From positions 61,553,373 to 61,617,372 of the forward strand of contig NC_133773.1 of NCBI RefSeq assembly GCF_003597395.2: 64,000 nucleotides of DNA. The letters are read 5' to 3'. Positions 47,761-59,337 of this stretch are shown in pieces. The first letter of the stretch is position 1, and each line of letters opens with the position of its first letter. Both the position numbers and the translations under genes were made by a program. The DNA comes from Chelonoidis abingdonii. Its lineage: Eukaryota > Chordata > Testudines > Testudinidae. The notes under the pieces are model-generated. The model did no database searches. It worked only from the letters and a program-made list of their open reading frames with translations, and had not been told where the DNA came from.

Positions 47761-48855
47761 CAAAAATATCTATCATAATTGGCACACTTTGTGGCAGTCG
47801 CAGAGAGACTTGGAACCAAAAAAGTAGAGAAATCAGAAGTGAGGCCAAGACAGTAAGTAGAAGTTTGCACTGCCACTGCTCACAATATATCTGTTTTGTG
47901 AATAAATAGGAGATTTCAATCCAGGTGGTTCCATCATCTTTCATGAATTTACTAAACACATTAAAACAATGCACCCCAGCATGTAATTAGTTTATTTACT
48001 GGAAATGGAATTAAAATGTAACGTTTGCTCTGTTAGACACTACCACCATCAATTGAACTGTCTCCTCCTTCTCTAAAATGAAGTTGTGCATACGCTGACA
48101 CAAAAGTGTTATAGATGTTCAGGTATCTTCGAAGACTTCATGTTGATTTCAGATATTCAAGTACTACATACATAAATTCAGTTACTGGATATATGTTCTG
48201 AAGAGTAACAGTCAGTGTGCCCAAATATTAGATTAAATTCAGGATTGGAGTACCCTGAGTCACGGTCCTTCTTGTGTTGTTATAAACTTTTTTCTTTTTT
48301 TAAAAAGCCAACCAAAAAAATTGAAGACATTGTTGAAGTTGACAGACCTACAACGGGCCCTCTAACGCTCTCCTTTTTCTAATAGGTTTAAAATTTAATT
48401 TCAAAAGAGAGAAAGCCAGCACAATACCAAGACTATCAGAAAGCAGTGGGTACACAGTAGGGAGGAATTAAAAAGTTAAGACAGCTGAAGAAGCTAAAAA
48501 TGCAAGTCATTTTCAGTTTTGTAAAATAAATAAATAAATAAATTTTATTAATAATGATTTCACAGAATCAAGATGGACCATGCAGAATATGAGTGCAATT
48601 TAAAAAAAAAAAAAAAACAGTCAACAATCTGACCATTGCAAACAGGTGATATAAAGAGATAATAATGAAAGAGAGGAAGTTAAACTTAATTTGGATTCCG
48701 GATATTGACACAGCTTTATCTCAAAGGAAGTTGAAATGTTATTGTCAGATTGAACTAAATCATGTTGCTTTAAGTACATGTATAAATTAAATATGGGAAG
48801 ACTGACTATCCCACTAATCCTCTACACTCAAGGAAACTCATTCAACTTCTGTTAC
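47761..48855. other. No gene recognised
   Basis: AT-rich DNA with simple runs ('aaataaataaataaat' near 48,525 and an A run at 48,602). The minus-strand frame 47,648-47,974 is CR1 tail read through into this region. Confidence 0.45.
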
Positions 48856-48949
48856 CTTGGCCCTGTAAGTCAGCAGAAGCTGGAAGTGTTGTTGAGGCAT
48901 CACTCAATTCTTCAGTGTCCTTAATTCAGTAAGTGTTGTATCCATGCTC
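48856..48949 (-). CDS. Candidate exon 2 with start codon, unidentified minus-strand gene
   Basis: On the minus strand 'caatactttcttaaacaacag' is a good acceptor, followed by 94 bases and the donor 'ccaag|gtaacag'. All three frames contain stops, as expected of an exon that begins in the 5' untranslated region. After the last in-frame stop, the ATG at 48,898-48,900 (G at -3) opens 15 codons (MPQQHFQLLLTYRAK) that end exactly at the exon boundary. This phase 0 end matches the phase 0 start of 31,062-31,137. A short upstream frame starts at about 48,945 with a stronger context (A at -3, G at +4) and stops after 14 codons. I do not recognise the protein. Confidence 0.42.
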
Positions 48950-49132
48950 CTGTTGTTTAAGAAAGTATTGCGCACCTCAAGGTGACTTTGTCTCAAAAAA
49001 AGGAGTTAAGAAATTTCTAGTATTCTTCAAGTACCCCAGCAATTTTTTAGGTTTTACAATCACTTTTTAAAGTCTCTCTCTTCCTGGTGAAAGACCCTTA
49101 AACAACTGGAGAAACTGATTACACGAGTAAAG

Positions 49133-49242
49133 AGTAGCAGCCGTGTTAGTCTGTATCCGCAAAAAGAACAAGAGTAATAAATAAATTTGTTAGTCTCTAA
49201 GGTGCCTTAGAGACTAACAAGTACTCCTGTTCTTTATACAAG
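49133..49242. repeat. Rearranged dispersed repeat forming a near-perfect palindrome
   Basis: 'agtagcagccgtgttagtc' and 'tgtatccgcaaaaagaacaa' begin a common turtle repeat. The following part then appears in both orientations: 'ttgttagtctctaagg', the 4-base loop TGCC, then its complement 'ccttagagactaacaa'. The hairpin spans about 49,189-49,221. Confidence 0.7.
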
Positions 49243-49915
49243 TACAGTAGGTATACATGTAGTGCAGTCAAATGCTTAGAGCAAACAAATAGAAAAAAAA
49301 CAGATCAAGGTGGTTTTTTTCCTCTAATTTTTCAGTTGAAGTAATCCTATCTGACAGTGATATTAGAAATATAAAGTTTTTAGACGAAAAGCATGACAAT
49401 TTATATTAACACTCCAAAAGGGCACTATTTAGTAGATCCAGAGGGAATTCTATACATTCCTCTCTGATGGAAGGTCAGCTGCTGCAATGTAGGATTGAAA
49501 GAGAAGAAAGTAAAAGCTGATTGGAAGGAAATGTAGGAGAGAAGTCAATAACACTCTCTAAAAATAAATCTAGATAAAGTTGGGCAACCTGTTTAATCTC
49601 CATTCAGTTAAAAGTGTCAGTTAAACATAAAGGTTCTCCTTTTTCTCCTTCAGAAAGACAGCTAGGAAAAATACCGTATAAACAGTTGCAGACACCAGTG
49701 TTATCCCAATGTTATTAATTCTGAAACTAGATCTGAAATACCATTCCAACAGTAGTTACATATGTTCTTGGTTTGCATATAGTCTATTTGTAAGACCAAT
49801 TTAGACAAACCAAATTCATATGTACAGTATGTAGCTCTCCATAAGGCAGAATGTAGAGTAATTTCCATTTTTCAAAGCCTGTATGGTGGGATAAAATGTT
49901 TTTTATTTACTTCAG

Positions 49916-50200
49916 CAGCAACTCGAACTTCTGGTAAATGAGGCTGAAGATATGCTACTCAAGCAGCCAGATCCTTTTTTCAATAACTTGTATGGTAGCA
50001 ATATAAAAACATCCTGTATACGAAGGCTCAATACCCAGCATAGGATTTCCAAACTGAGACCCATGGAGCACTTGATGGTATTGTGTGGAGAGATGATTAG
50101 ACACACGGTGCTGGCTCTTCCTTCTCATTTCCAACTGCTGAACTGTATTAAAATCCAGCTAAAATGCATTAAGTGCTTGCCTAATATTACTTTTTCATAG
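49916..50200 (+). other. Exon-like open block, strand uncertain
   Basis: On the plus strand 'tgttttttatttacttcag' precedes 95 open codons ('QQLELLVNEAEDMLLKQ', later 'KLRPMEHLMVLCGEM') to a stop at about 50,199. On the minus strand 'gctggattttaatacag' at about 50,150 precedes an open block in which ATG (with A at -3) begins 'MRRKSQHRV'. That position would suit a minus-strand exon between the CpG island and 48,949. Donors are weak on both strands. I cannot decide between a terminal plus-strand exon, a minus-strand exon and chance. Confidence 0.3.
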
Positions 50201-50639
50201 AAGCAATTACAGTTTCCAGAGGGATGTTATGCAACTGTGCATAGACAGGAATCCACAATCTTGCTATTAAGATGAATCCCATCCTATAAGAGTTTGAAAA
50301 TCCCTCCACTAAAATATTGTGGCTTTTACAGATACTAGTATTTTTCAGTTCTGGTATACAATACATGCTGATAAAGCACAAGCACAGTTCTGTTAAGCTC
50401 GTAAGATTTTACATAAAACAATAGTGAATGGAAGGAGGTTCAAAGTTGCTTAAAAAAACGTGGTCTTTGTTCAAGACTTCAGTATCATTCTCTGCTGTTC
50501 CTTGCTGCAGCAAGTACAAAGCGAGACGTACAAGTTTCAAAGGGGGAACTAATTCCCAAACTCGTTTTTTGATTGGATGCTATCAGCCCTTCTCACCGTA
50601 GTAACTCTTTACAAAGCCGAGACCGCCTAAGTCTCAAGG

Positions 50640-52250
50640 TGAAAAGTGGCAGAATAGGAACTGATTTAACTTAAGGATTTCCCTACAGTGTGTCTCTCTC
50701 GCAGACGCAGGAAGAGCTGCATTCTCGAGAGGGACACTTAGCTCAGCAGACCGTGCAAAGCTCCTGGCAACGTGAGGCGCATGTGAAACAGGGAATACCT
50801 CGGGCGGGGCTGCTGCGATGACGGTGCGCCCCCGCCCCGCAGGGAGGGACTGAGCCGCATGCTCCCACTTAGTCCCCAGCCCATGCTCATGGGGGTTGTG
50901 GGTCTTTGCATCCACGTGTTTCACCTGGAAAGTCATCAGCGGCGCGGAGCACAGACCAGCAGAACTAGACCCTCCTCCCGACCCCCTCAACCCTCACTCA
51001 CCTTAGGAACAGCAACAGCGGCGGGTTAAGTTTCCCTCCTTTGGCTCTCTGGCTGCAGCAGACAGGCTATCGGTGATACAGGGGGCAACTAAAGCTCACC
51101 CTTGCGCCGGGGACACGGGGATCCGCTTCCCTGCGGGGGCTCTAGGACTTCACAGCAAGTTGGACGCCAGGTCCCGAGATACCTCGCGTGTCCGAGAAAG
51201 TTTAGTGACAGACGGGTCAGCCCCCTCGGCTGCCGGGTCCCCGAGTCTCTCGCTGCCTCCCGGCTCCGGGGGGGCTGCTCGGCAGTTCACGTGCGTGTCC
51301 GGGTCTCTTTACATGGAGCCGCCGCCGCCTCCTCGCTGCCCCCTCGCTTCCCCCCGGGCCGGTCTCTCGGCTGCCGCCGTCCGGGAGAGGAGGCGAGTGG
51401 CTCGGGCCGCAGCCCCCGCTCCGCGCTTCCTCTCATACACCCGGGCGCCGCCGCACCCGGCTCCAGCGGCCGGGGCGCTGCTAGGGCCCCAGCCAGGCAG
51501 CGCAGGGAACCCAGGCGGCTGGGCTCAGCGCCGCTCCCACTCTGGTCTCAGGCATGTGTGAGTCTCTGCGCAGGGCGCTCCGCAGGCAGAGCCGGGCGGC
51601 AGCCGCCACGCGTGGGTACCCGTTACCTCCTCAGCCGGAGCCCTATGGCTATGGCGGGAGGGGGCGCTGGGGAGGCCGGTCCGGGCTGCAGCTTGCGCCT
51701 CGGATCCGCTTGTTTTCTGTGTCTCACACAGAGCGATTGGTTCGGGAGGAGAGAGGGGAAGAGGCCGGCGGCGCACGAGAATGATAGGCGTAACCAGGCA
51801 ACAGTCCCCACCTCTCCGCTGGCGCACGGCGATTACGTCAGAGAAGGACAAGGTGGCGCGGGGCGGGCTTCGTTGTTGCTGGATGGTTCAGGCCAGGACA
51901 AGGGGGAGGAGCCTGAGCGCAGAGACCCCGCCGCAGCCAAAGCGTTGGGCGGGGATTAACCCGCTCGGTACCGGGCTGCTGGCGGAGGAATCGGCTCTGG
52001 GAGAAGTTTAACCCCCGCTGTTCCGAGGGCAGCTGCGCTGAAGCCGAGGGGATGCCGGGCGGAACCATGCGCCAGGGGCCGCGGAGCGTGTGCAGTAGTC
52101 CCCGGGCCGCGCCGCGCTGCGCTGGCCCCTCACTAGAAAGAGCTGACGTGACAGCAACGACTCCCCGCGGCCCTGGAGGTTCGGACACCTAAACCCTGCG
52201 GAAACGGAGGCAGGGACTGGCCTCCGGGGGCCACTGGCGGGGAGCTGCGT
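50640..52250. promoter_or_regulatory. CpG island, probable promoter
   Basis: The base composition jumps to strongly GC-rich with CpG retained ('ccgccgccgcctcctcgctg', 'gccgccgtccgggagagg'). Many GC-box-like words occur ('gggcgggg' types, for example near 50,811 and 51,858). A CRE-like 'attacgtca' is at about 51,832. In vertebrates this marks the unmethylated promoter of a widely expressed gene. Open frames up to 285 codons across it reflect low stop-codon density and are not coding evidence. A donor leaves it on the minus strand at 51,001, and a possible plus-strand donor ('catgt|gtgagtct') lies at about 51,557, so transcription both ways is possible. Confidence 0.85.
51002..51400 (-). other. 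Candidate non-coding exon 1, unidentified minus-strand gene
   Basis: The minus strand reads '...gctgttcctaag|gtgagtgaggg', a near-consensus donor, with the intron beginning at 51,001. The upstream boundary (transcription start) is a guess inside the CpG island. The only upstream ATG in this span is followed at once by a stop codon (near 51,313). An alternative donor, 'ctttccag|gtgaaac' at about 50,930, would follow an ATG directly ('ATG ACT TTC CAG'). Confidence 0.45.
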
Positions 52251-53479
52251 GCTGCTGCGGTAAAGCCCAGAGCTCAGACAGGGAGCAGGGGGGAGGCTTG
52301 GGACTCAGGCACAGGGGATCCGTGCCCAGGCACCGGAAGCTCTTTGCACTCTTTCTCCTACCCCATTTATCTCTCCTTGTGTAATGTGGAAAGGAAAACC
52401 GCTGTGAGCTAAGGCCTTTGTTGGCCCCTTTTTGACTTTTCCTCATGTTCTCATCCACATTCCTCCGCTGGATTTAGCCAGTGCAACCAGCTCTTAACCT
52501 AACATCAGCAGTTGTTCTGTTGGTCCTGTGTGCCCCAGCTGCCAGTCGCCCATTGTCCTTCACAGCTGCCATGCAACCAGGCAGCTTCTTATTCTAACAT
52601 GCTGCCCCTTCTCATCCAAGAAGCATCTGTGAAAACAAGCATGTTGATGTCAACCTCTTGTACAGCAATTGTGTTGAAAACATTTGGTTTCATTGCACAA
52701 GTTGTATTGTTGTCTTGAGCAGCAAGATTCAACAGCAGTTTACACAGGCACAAGAATTGCTAGCCTCCAGTTACAGTACCAGCCGAGGTAATTCAGTGAC
52801 TGGCTAGTAACGGAGCAACCTCTCCTCCCATAGAAGCAAGATGTTGTCAGGTATGCTTTGGTTGATTTGGACCACAGTGCTTCTGAATTTAGGCCCTCTC
52901 ACACTGCACTCCTAAAAGCCTTTTTAAATTATATGCTCTCCCTGTTTCTCCAGTGTCCATTTTTCTAAAAAGAGGTTCTGCTTTAGCCTCTCTCTGGAGA
53001 GCTCCATTTCCAGATACTCTGTACATTCAGTACACAAAACTTATCTACTGCCTGAATAGTCTTGCTTTTATCACCAGCATATCCACAGTTATTGTTTATA
53101 TACATAAATAAAACTAAATATTTTGTCTTGAAATTTAAATCCTTTATTCCACTCTGACATCACTATATGAAGTTAAGTGCTATGTAATTTGTTTTATTAT
53201 GAAACATCTAGTGAAATTAACAAGCACTTTAACCAAGTATTTGGGAAAAAAATTATAGCAAATATAAAGGTTAAATGTTAGTTAAGCTAGTATTTTCAAA
53301 CCTACAATAATAAAAGGACCTCTTTGGATTTTTTCTTTGAATCTTCTGAGACAGGGTTGTGAGGCGTTACCATTATCAGCTGAGTATCCAAGTACTAATA
53401 CCCAACATAATTGGCAATTAGTTACTAGAATACTGTGAATAATTACAGATATCATTGCCCTTCCACCCCGCACTTTCTG
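52251..53479. other. No gene recognised
   Basis: Flank of the CpG island. I see nothing I can support. Confidence 0.4.
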
Positions 53480-54300
53480 GATTTAGGAAGATAGAACAGA
53501 AAGAGATTTTCTGGATCATCGAGTCTAGTCCCCTGTGATTGCAGGTAACCTCATCATGTAACTCCCATGCATAAATTTTATCAACTTCCGTCTTAAAACT
53601 AATTAGGTTATTTGCCCCCACTACTTTTGGAAAGCTGTTTCAGACCCTCACTGCTTTGATAGTTAGAAACTTTCTTTTAATTTCCAGCCTAAATTTATTC
53701 ATAGCCAGTTTATACTCATGTGTTCTTGTGCCAGCATTGTCCTTCCGGTTAAATAACTTCTCTCTCCCTGCTGTTTCCTCGCTTCATTTATGTATAGAGT
53801 GTGATCATATCCCCTCCTAGGTTTTGTTTCCCTAAGTTAAACAAGACAAGCTCTTTTAGTCTCCTTATGTAAGATGGCTCTGTTTCCCTGATCATTTTAG
53901 TAGCAATTATCTGCACCTGTTCCAGTTTGATTGTGTCTGTCTTGAACATGGGTCTCTAGAATTGTATGCAATATTCCAGATGAGCTCTTACTAGTGCCGT
54001 GTACAATGGCACTAATAGTTCTCTCTCTCTTCTGAAAATACTTTGCCCGATACATCCTAGGATCACACTTGCCTTTTTCACAGCCATAGCACATTGACTG
54101 CAAGCCACCATTCTATGTAACTAATACATCCAGCTCTTTCTCTGTCATTTCCAACTGATGAGCCACCAGCTTACAACAGAAATTCTTGTTATTAGATCCT
54201 AAGTGCAGTTTCATGCCATTTCTATTACTCCAGTCTTCAAGATCATCCAGTTCTTCCTGGGTTGTGATGCCTCATCATTATCCCAAGGTAATACATAACT
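53480..54300 (-). mobile_element. CR1 LINE, older subfamily
   Basis: 'agaaagagattttctggatcatc', 'gtgatcatatcccctcctagg' and 'gagctcttactagtgccgtg' follow CR1 order in reverse. They diverge more from the copies at 12.9 and 58.6 kb than those do from each other. Confidence 0.75.
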
Positions 54301-54579
54301 GTACTGTTCAATCAGTTGCAAGAATAGTCAGTTACAGGCATTCTTGACTTTTTCACCCAGCATGCCATCCTCTAACCAATTAGCCCTGTTCATCCTTAAA
54401 ATGATAGGGTTTCAGGAAGTATTTGACAGTTTTAGTTTTCTCATCACTATTTTACGGCAGATCCTGTATATCAGGGAGCTAGTATGGGATACCTCAACAT
54501 CTGTAAGGCAAGTATGAGCCTATCCTTACGGTTTCCCTAATTTGCCATAATATTCAATGTTTCACTACAACAATTTATG

Positions 54580-55125
54580 ATAAGGCTTTGCTGTGGCTGA
54601 TGGAATGTCCCTACTGTCTAGGCCAGATAGGGGCTAGGAGGAGCGAACTGACTAAAACTGAATCCAGACAAGACAGAGGTGATATTGGGTGGCATAGGGA
54701 ATTTTTATCCCCATCATTACATGGGTTTTCCACTGAGTCAAATAAATACTCAATTTGGATGTGCTCCTAGATGCTTAGATATTATCTGTAGCCAGAAATA
54801 CCTTTAATTTCTTAATCTGATTAGATACTTGTGACATTTCACCATAGTAGTGATCTTGTCACTATTTATGCCTTGATCACCCCTCTAGATAGGATTTTTG
54901 CAAGGCACTGAAGATGGCACTACCCTTAGGAACACTGAGAAACTGCAGTTAATGTTGAATATCGTTGCACACAGGCATAGTATATTATACATGCTCCCCA
55001 AAATCAGCATAGGCTTTCAGGTGAAATTCAAGGTCTTTATTTTAATTTCTAAAGCCCTCTATTGGTTGTGACCACCAAGCTACCTAAGAGATTGGGTCTA
55101 TCTCATTATAGGCCATTGAAACAAT
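54580..55125 (+). pseudogene. L2-clade LINE reverse-transcriptase fragment
   Basis: Broken plus-strand frames give 'PDKTEVILGG'-like text near 54,660, 'LRNTEKLQLMLNIVA' near 54,930 and 'FQVKFKVFILISKALYWL' near 55,020. This is the L2 C-terminal order ('..RLQ..QNAAARL..' then 'RI.FKVLLLTYKAL'). Confidence 0.65.
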
Positions 55126-55689
55126 TGAGACAGCCAAATGCTGTGACTTTTACTCCTTAGATTTGAGCATTTGAGGGTAGGATATTCCAGAAAAGGGTTC
55201 TTGACTGACATTTACTCAGATTGTTTTTGTGACTGATATCCTTTGACTTTCAGAGCATGATATGATACCTGTCTGTTTTCTCAGGATTATCCTTAAGTGG
55301 GCTAAGCAGTGGTCAATATTTCAACTACATATGAGTACTGGCGATGGATATCCTTTTGTTAAATACTTTATTATAGTGTTTTTGTAAATACTTATACGTA
55401 TGCTTACTGTGGCCTGATAGGTACAGAGAAAAGATGTATATTACAATATTACTTCCAAAAAACATGTTAAAAGAATATTATTGAAGTTGCAAAATCAACT
55501 GCTGAGAGCAGCAGTTACAGGGAAAGTCCTTTTGAGTGTTCATAGCCCTGGGCTGGAACATGCTCAGTTGCTCTTCGAGGACTCTGCATACACAGTCCAA
55601 TCAGCACTTGGAGCTGTGAGAGGCTTGAGCACCCTCAGTGAAAAAGGACTCTTCAGAGATTTCAGTTAAATGCTAGCAAAGCTCTACTA
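55126..55689. other. No gene recognised
   Basis: Nothing I can support. A 62-codon frame at 55,481 has no motif. Confidence 0.4.
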
Positions 55690-56070
55690 AGCGTGCGCAA
55701 ACAGATTTTTCAAAGACTTATGACTTAGCAGATTTTGAGCCAGTTTTCACAGGCATGGCAAAAGGCACATCCCTGACGAACACACCACCCTCTGCCAAGT
55801 TTCAAGTCCCTGCTCCAAAGCATGGGGCACTAGAGCATTTCAAGGAAAAATTCTCCACAGTTTTTTAAACATGGGTAAAACATATTTTCCCTAGTGTAAT
55901 TCTCAGAAACAACTAAACCATTTTGGCAGAAATTTAAAAAAAAAAACAAAAAAAACGCAGCTTGAAGCAGATACCTGGAATGGAAAATTGCAAAACTTTC
56001 ACTGTTGGGGCCAAAAAAGTTATAAGCAACTGAAAACAGGGTTTTATAAACTATTGAGGAACCTTAGTCA
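55690..56070 (-). repeat. Unclassified dispersed repeat, copy D
   Basis: The reverse complement reads 'gttttcagttgcttataac', 'ctttggagcagggacttgaa' and 'ggcaga...ggatgtgcc', matching copy C at 44,565. Confidence 0.65.
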
Positions 56071-56599
56071 TAGGTGATGCTATCACCCTTGCCTATAATA
56101 TATAACTAAAAGCCTGAAAATTCAAATTTAAGATTACACTTAACCTCCTAACATCTAAAGGATAGAATTGCAGTATTAAAGATACTTCAAACAACCTTAA
56201 CTCTCTCCTCACATCTCTACCAATCTGTGCACCCTCTGTAAAAAGTAGCTGTGTCTATGACAAGGATATATTTTCAGTCAATTCAAATGTTAAACCCAGA
56301 TATTTTGGCTTTTCAGCTAGAAAACCTAACAGCGTAAATCATGTTCAAGCCTGCCTAATTCTGTAGCTGTGGACACCTTAAATCCCAGTTCCACTGGTTT
56401 ATAACGCCAATGGCATATAGGATTTAAACTGTCCATAGCTAGGGAACCTGTCCACTGAATAGTAAAAGGTTAAAATAGTTGGAAAATGTCCCATGTCTGA
56501 CATGAGTATATTAGGAAGATGAGATGAGAGTTGATTATGTCTCTGGTGTGTGAATAAACGTGTTGGTGATGGCTCATGAAGGCAACAATCTTAAGTAAT

Positions 56600-57215
56600 A
56601 AATAATACTACATAGTTTCTTCATTGGTGGGTCTCAAAGCATTTTACAAAAGGAGGTCAGCGTCATTATCCCTGTTGTACAGATGAGGAAACTGAGGTAC
56701 AGAGAGATGAAGTGACTTCTCCAAGGTCACCTAACAGGCTAATGGCAGAAACAGAAAGATAACCCAGGTCTCCAGAGCTTTCTTTACTATGTAACACTGC
56801 CCTGATGAGAAACAAGTGTGAAAAGTAGTGAAAAATATATAGAAGAGTAAGCAATGATAAGTGATGCTGGATATAGGGAATTAAAGACATAGGTTCCAGA
56901 ATATTTCTCTGGTTTAGTATAAAGTTTTTGTGTTAGATTAAAACACTTGTCTCAATAGACTTTAAATAAAGAGCATCCTGAGAATTCTCTGTGAGGTAGG
57001 TCATTATAAGTATTATTATCCTCACTTTACAGGTGGCGAGAGAGAAACAGTGATTTTGTCCAAGGTCACATAAGAAATCCGTGCCAGAGTTAGGATTAAA
57101 AATCAGGAATTCCTGGTTTTGAGAAGGTATGCTTTGGGGGGCAGAGACTGTTCTTTACTGTGTTTGAAAACCACTTAGCACATCTGGGGTACTGAAATCT
57201 AAATAAAATATAGTA
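56600..57215. mobile_element. Cluster of MIR and L3 relics
   Basis: 56,600-56,770 contains 'gatgaggaaactgaggtac' and 'gacttctccaaggtcacc' (MIR core). 57,000-57,115 contains 'tattatcctcactttacagg' and 'tccaaggtcacataag' (second MIR). 57,140-57,215 contains 'ggggggcagagactgttc' (L3 tail). All are non-coding. Confidence 0.75.
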
Positions 57216-57599
57216 ATTTGAGGGCTGAGAATGAATCAGCTGCTTCATCAATATGCATCCAAGGCAGTGGTGGATTATTGATCAAAAATCATGATGACAG
57301 TAGTTATCTGGCAGTGGTGGTAGTGCTAAATCTGCGTCAGAATCTAGTGAAAACTGTTAAAGTTTTGATTAAGTCACAGATTAAACTAGTTCAGTATCTA
57401 GTCTTCAGTGGAAATTTTGTTATGATTATTCTTTGGCTAGCAAGATAAAAATAGCAAGGGTACTGCAGATTAGTGTATTGACAGAACTTAATAGATAAGC
57501 TTACACTGTCATATCTCAGGCTCTAGTATTGACACACACTTTCATTAGCATTTAAATTCCTTTAAAAAAGAAGAAAGTATAACTAAGTATTAATTGCAG

Positions 57600-58030
57600 A
57601 CTTTATTTTCATGAATAATCCAGAGAGAAAACAGAAATTTATCAGGAAATACTACTGTTCTTGTGAGAGTGACAGAGCTAGTGAAACATTTCTTCCAAAC
57701 ACTTAGTCTGAAGACTGAACAGATAGCTAGTGACACTATGAATATATTTTCTTTCTTGTGTGTTCTGAATTTTGAGACATTGCCATCTATACAAGCAGCT
57801 GACGTTAAATGTAGTGGTGATACAACTGAACATTTGTTAATAAGATTTAAAAGACAAAATAGGCTTGTACATGGACATGTCATTGGACTGGACTAAATTC
57901 AGGTATGATCTTGATAACTGGAAAAACTATGTCAACAGATGTAGAGGAAAAATAGATGAAGATGAGAAAATGTTGCTGGTTCTGATAAATTTGGGAAGAG
58001 AAGCTGCAGTCTTTAGTGTCAAATAGACAC
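57600..58030 (+). pseudogene. Possible Gag-like retroelement remnant
   Basis: An open plus-strand frame of about 60 codons ends at about 58,026. It carries 'DWTKFRYDLDNW', then a charged stretch and 'LLVLINLGREAAVF'. The spacing W..F......W..Y ... (K/E)MLL...LG.EA resembles the capsid region of Ty3/Gypsy-type Gag proteins. An adjacent frame (57,663-57,896) could be the upstream part after a frameshift. No zinc knuckle, protease or LTR is visible nearby. The call rests on a short pattern only. Confidence 0.28.
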
Positions 58031-58299
58031 TAGAATAACTGATTCCAGAGGAAATCTAACCTTGTATTATGCTAGTTAATTATATTATGTTTAAAATTGT
58101 ATATCAGTGCTTAAGTTGAAAGAACTGCATACAATCTATGCAAATCAAAATACTAAAAACAGCATCATTTTTTTAAAAATCAATTTGATTCACTTCTACA
58201 TATTCTTGTCAATTAACTAGTGTTTGTAAAGAGCTTTGTAAATGTAAAGTGTGTAGCACTTATAGGTAAAAAGAAAATATGGACCTAAGGCCAGGGTTT

Positions 58300-58570
58300 G
58301 TCTACACATGGCACTTAGAGTTATCTTTTCAAAGGCCACTTTAATTCTGAATGAGAGCGTCCATATGAGTTTAATGTGTTTTAACTAATACACTTTAAAT
58401 TCACACCTTTCGGTTCAGTCAGATTAACTTTCCCGAGTATCCCCGAATGGACAAGTCATAAGTGATTTGCCCAATGTCATACCACATGTCACTGGAAAAG
58501 TTAGGATATCTGGGTTCCGTTCCCATTCCCATTCCATTCTCAACTCCCATACTAGTGCCTTAACCATGGA
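58300..58570. mobile_element. MITE fragment followed by a MIR piece
   Basis: 58,300-58,440 begins 'ggtttgtctacacatggcac', the terminus of the 'gtctacac' MITEs. 58,445-58,570 contains 'aagtgatttgcccaatgtca' and 'atctgggttccgttcc', MIR-like text. Confidence 0.5.
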
Positions 58571-59337
58571 CCAGACTGCATTCTAGATCATAAGAGCGGC
58601 CATACTGGGTCAAACCAAAGGTCCAACTAGCCCAGTATCCTGTCTTCTGACTGTAGCCAATGCCAAGTGCCCCAGAGGGAATGAACAGAACAGGTAATCA
58701 TCAAGTGATCCATCCCCTGTCACCCATTCCCAGCTTCTGGCAAACGGAGGCTAGGGACGCCATTCCTGCCCATCCTGGCTAATAGCCATTGATGGACCTA
58801 TCCTTCATGAATTTATCTAGTTCTTCTTTGAACTCTGGTATGGTCTTGGCCTTCACAACATCCTCTGGCAAGGAGTTCCACAGGTTGACTGTGCATTGTG
58901 TGAAAAAATACTTCCTTTTGTTTGTTTTAAACCTGCTGCTTTTTTATTTCATTTGATGACCCCTAGTTCTTGTGTTATCAGAAGGAATAAACAACACTTC
59001 CTTATTTACTTTCTCCACACCAGTCATGATAGAGGTCTATAAAATCTTATCCCCCCTTAGTCGTCTCTTGTCCAGGCCGAAAAGTCCCAGTCTTATTAAT
59101 CTCACCTCATACAGCAGCTGTTCCACACCGCTAATCATTTTTGTTGCCCCTTTTCTGAACCTTTTCCTAGTCCAGCATATCTTTTTTGAGATGGGGTGAC
59201 CTGTTTACCCCTTTTTCCAGATCATTTATGAATATGTTAAATAGGGCAGCCCAGTACAGACCCCTGGAGGACACTACTATTTACTTCTCTCCATTCTGAA
59301 AACTGACAGTTCATTCTTACCCTTTGTTTCCTGTCCT

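Noticed and set aside
47648..47974. 108-codon minus-strand frame as a gene
   Set aside because: Most of it is the CR1 3' tail read in an open frame by chance.
51102..51959. 285-codon frame in the CpG island as a protein
   Set aside because: GC-rich sequence has few stops. Overlapping long frames exist in several phases on both strands, which is typical of an island and not of coding.
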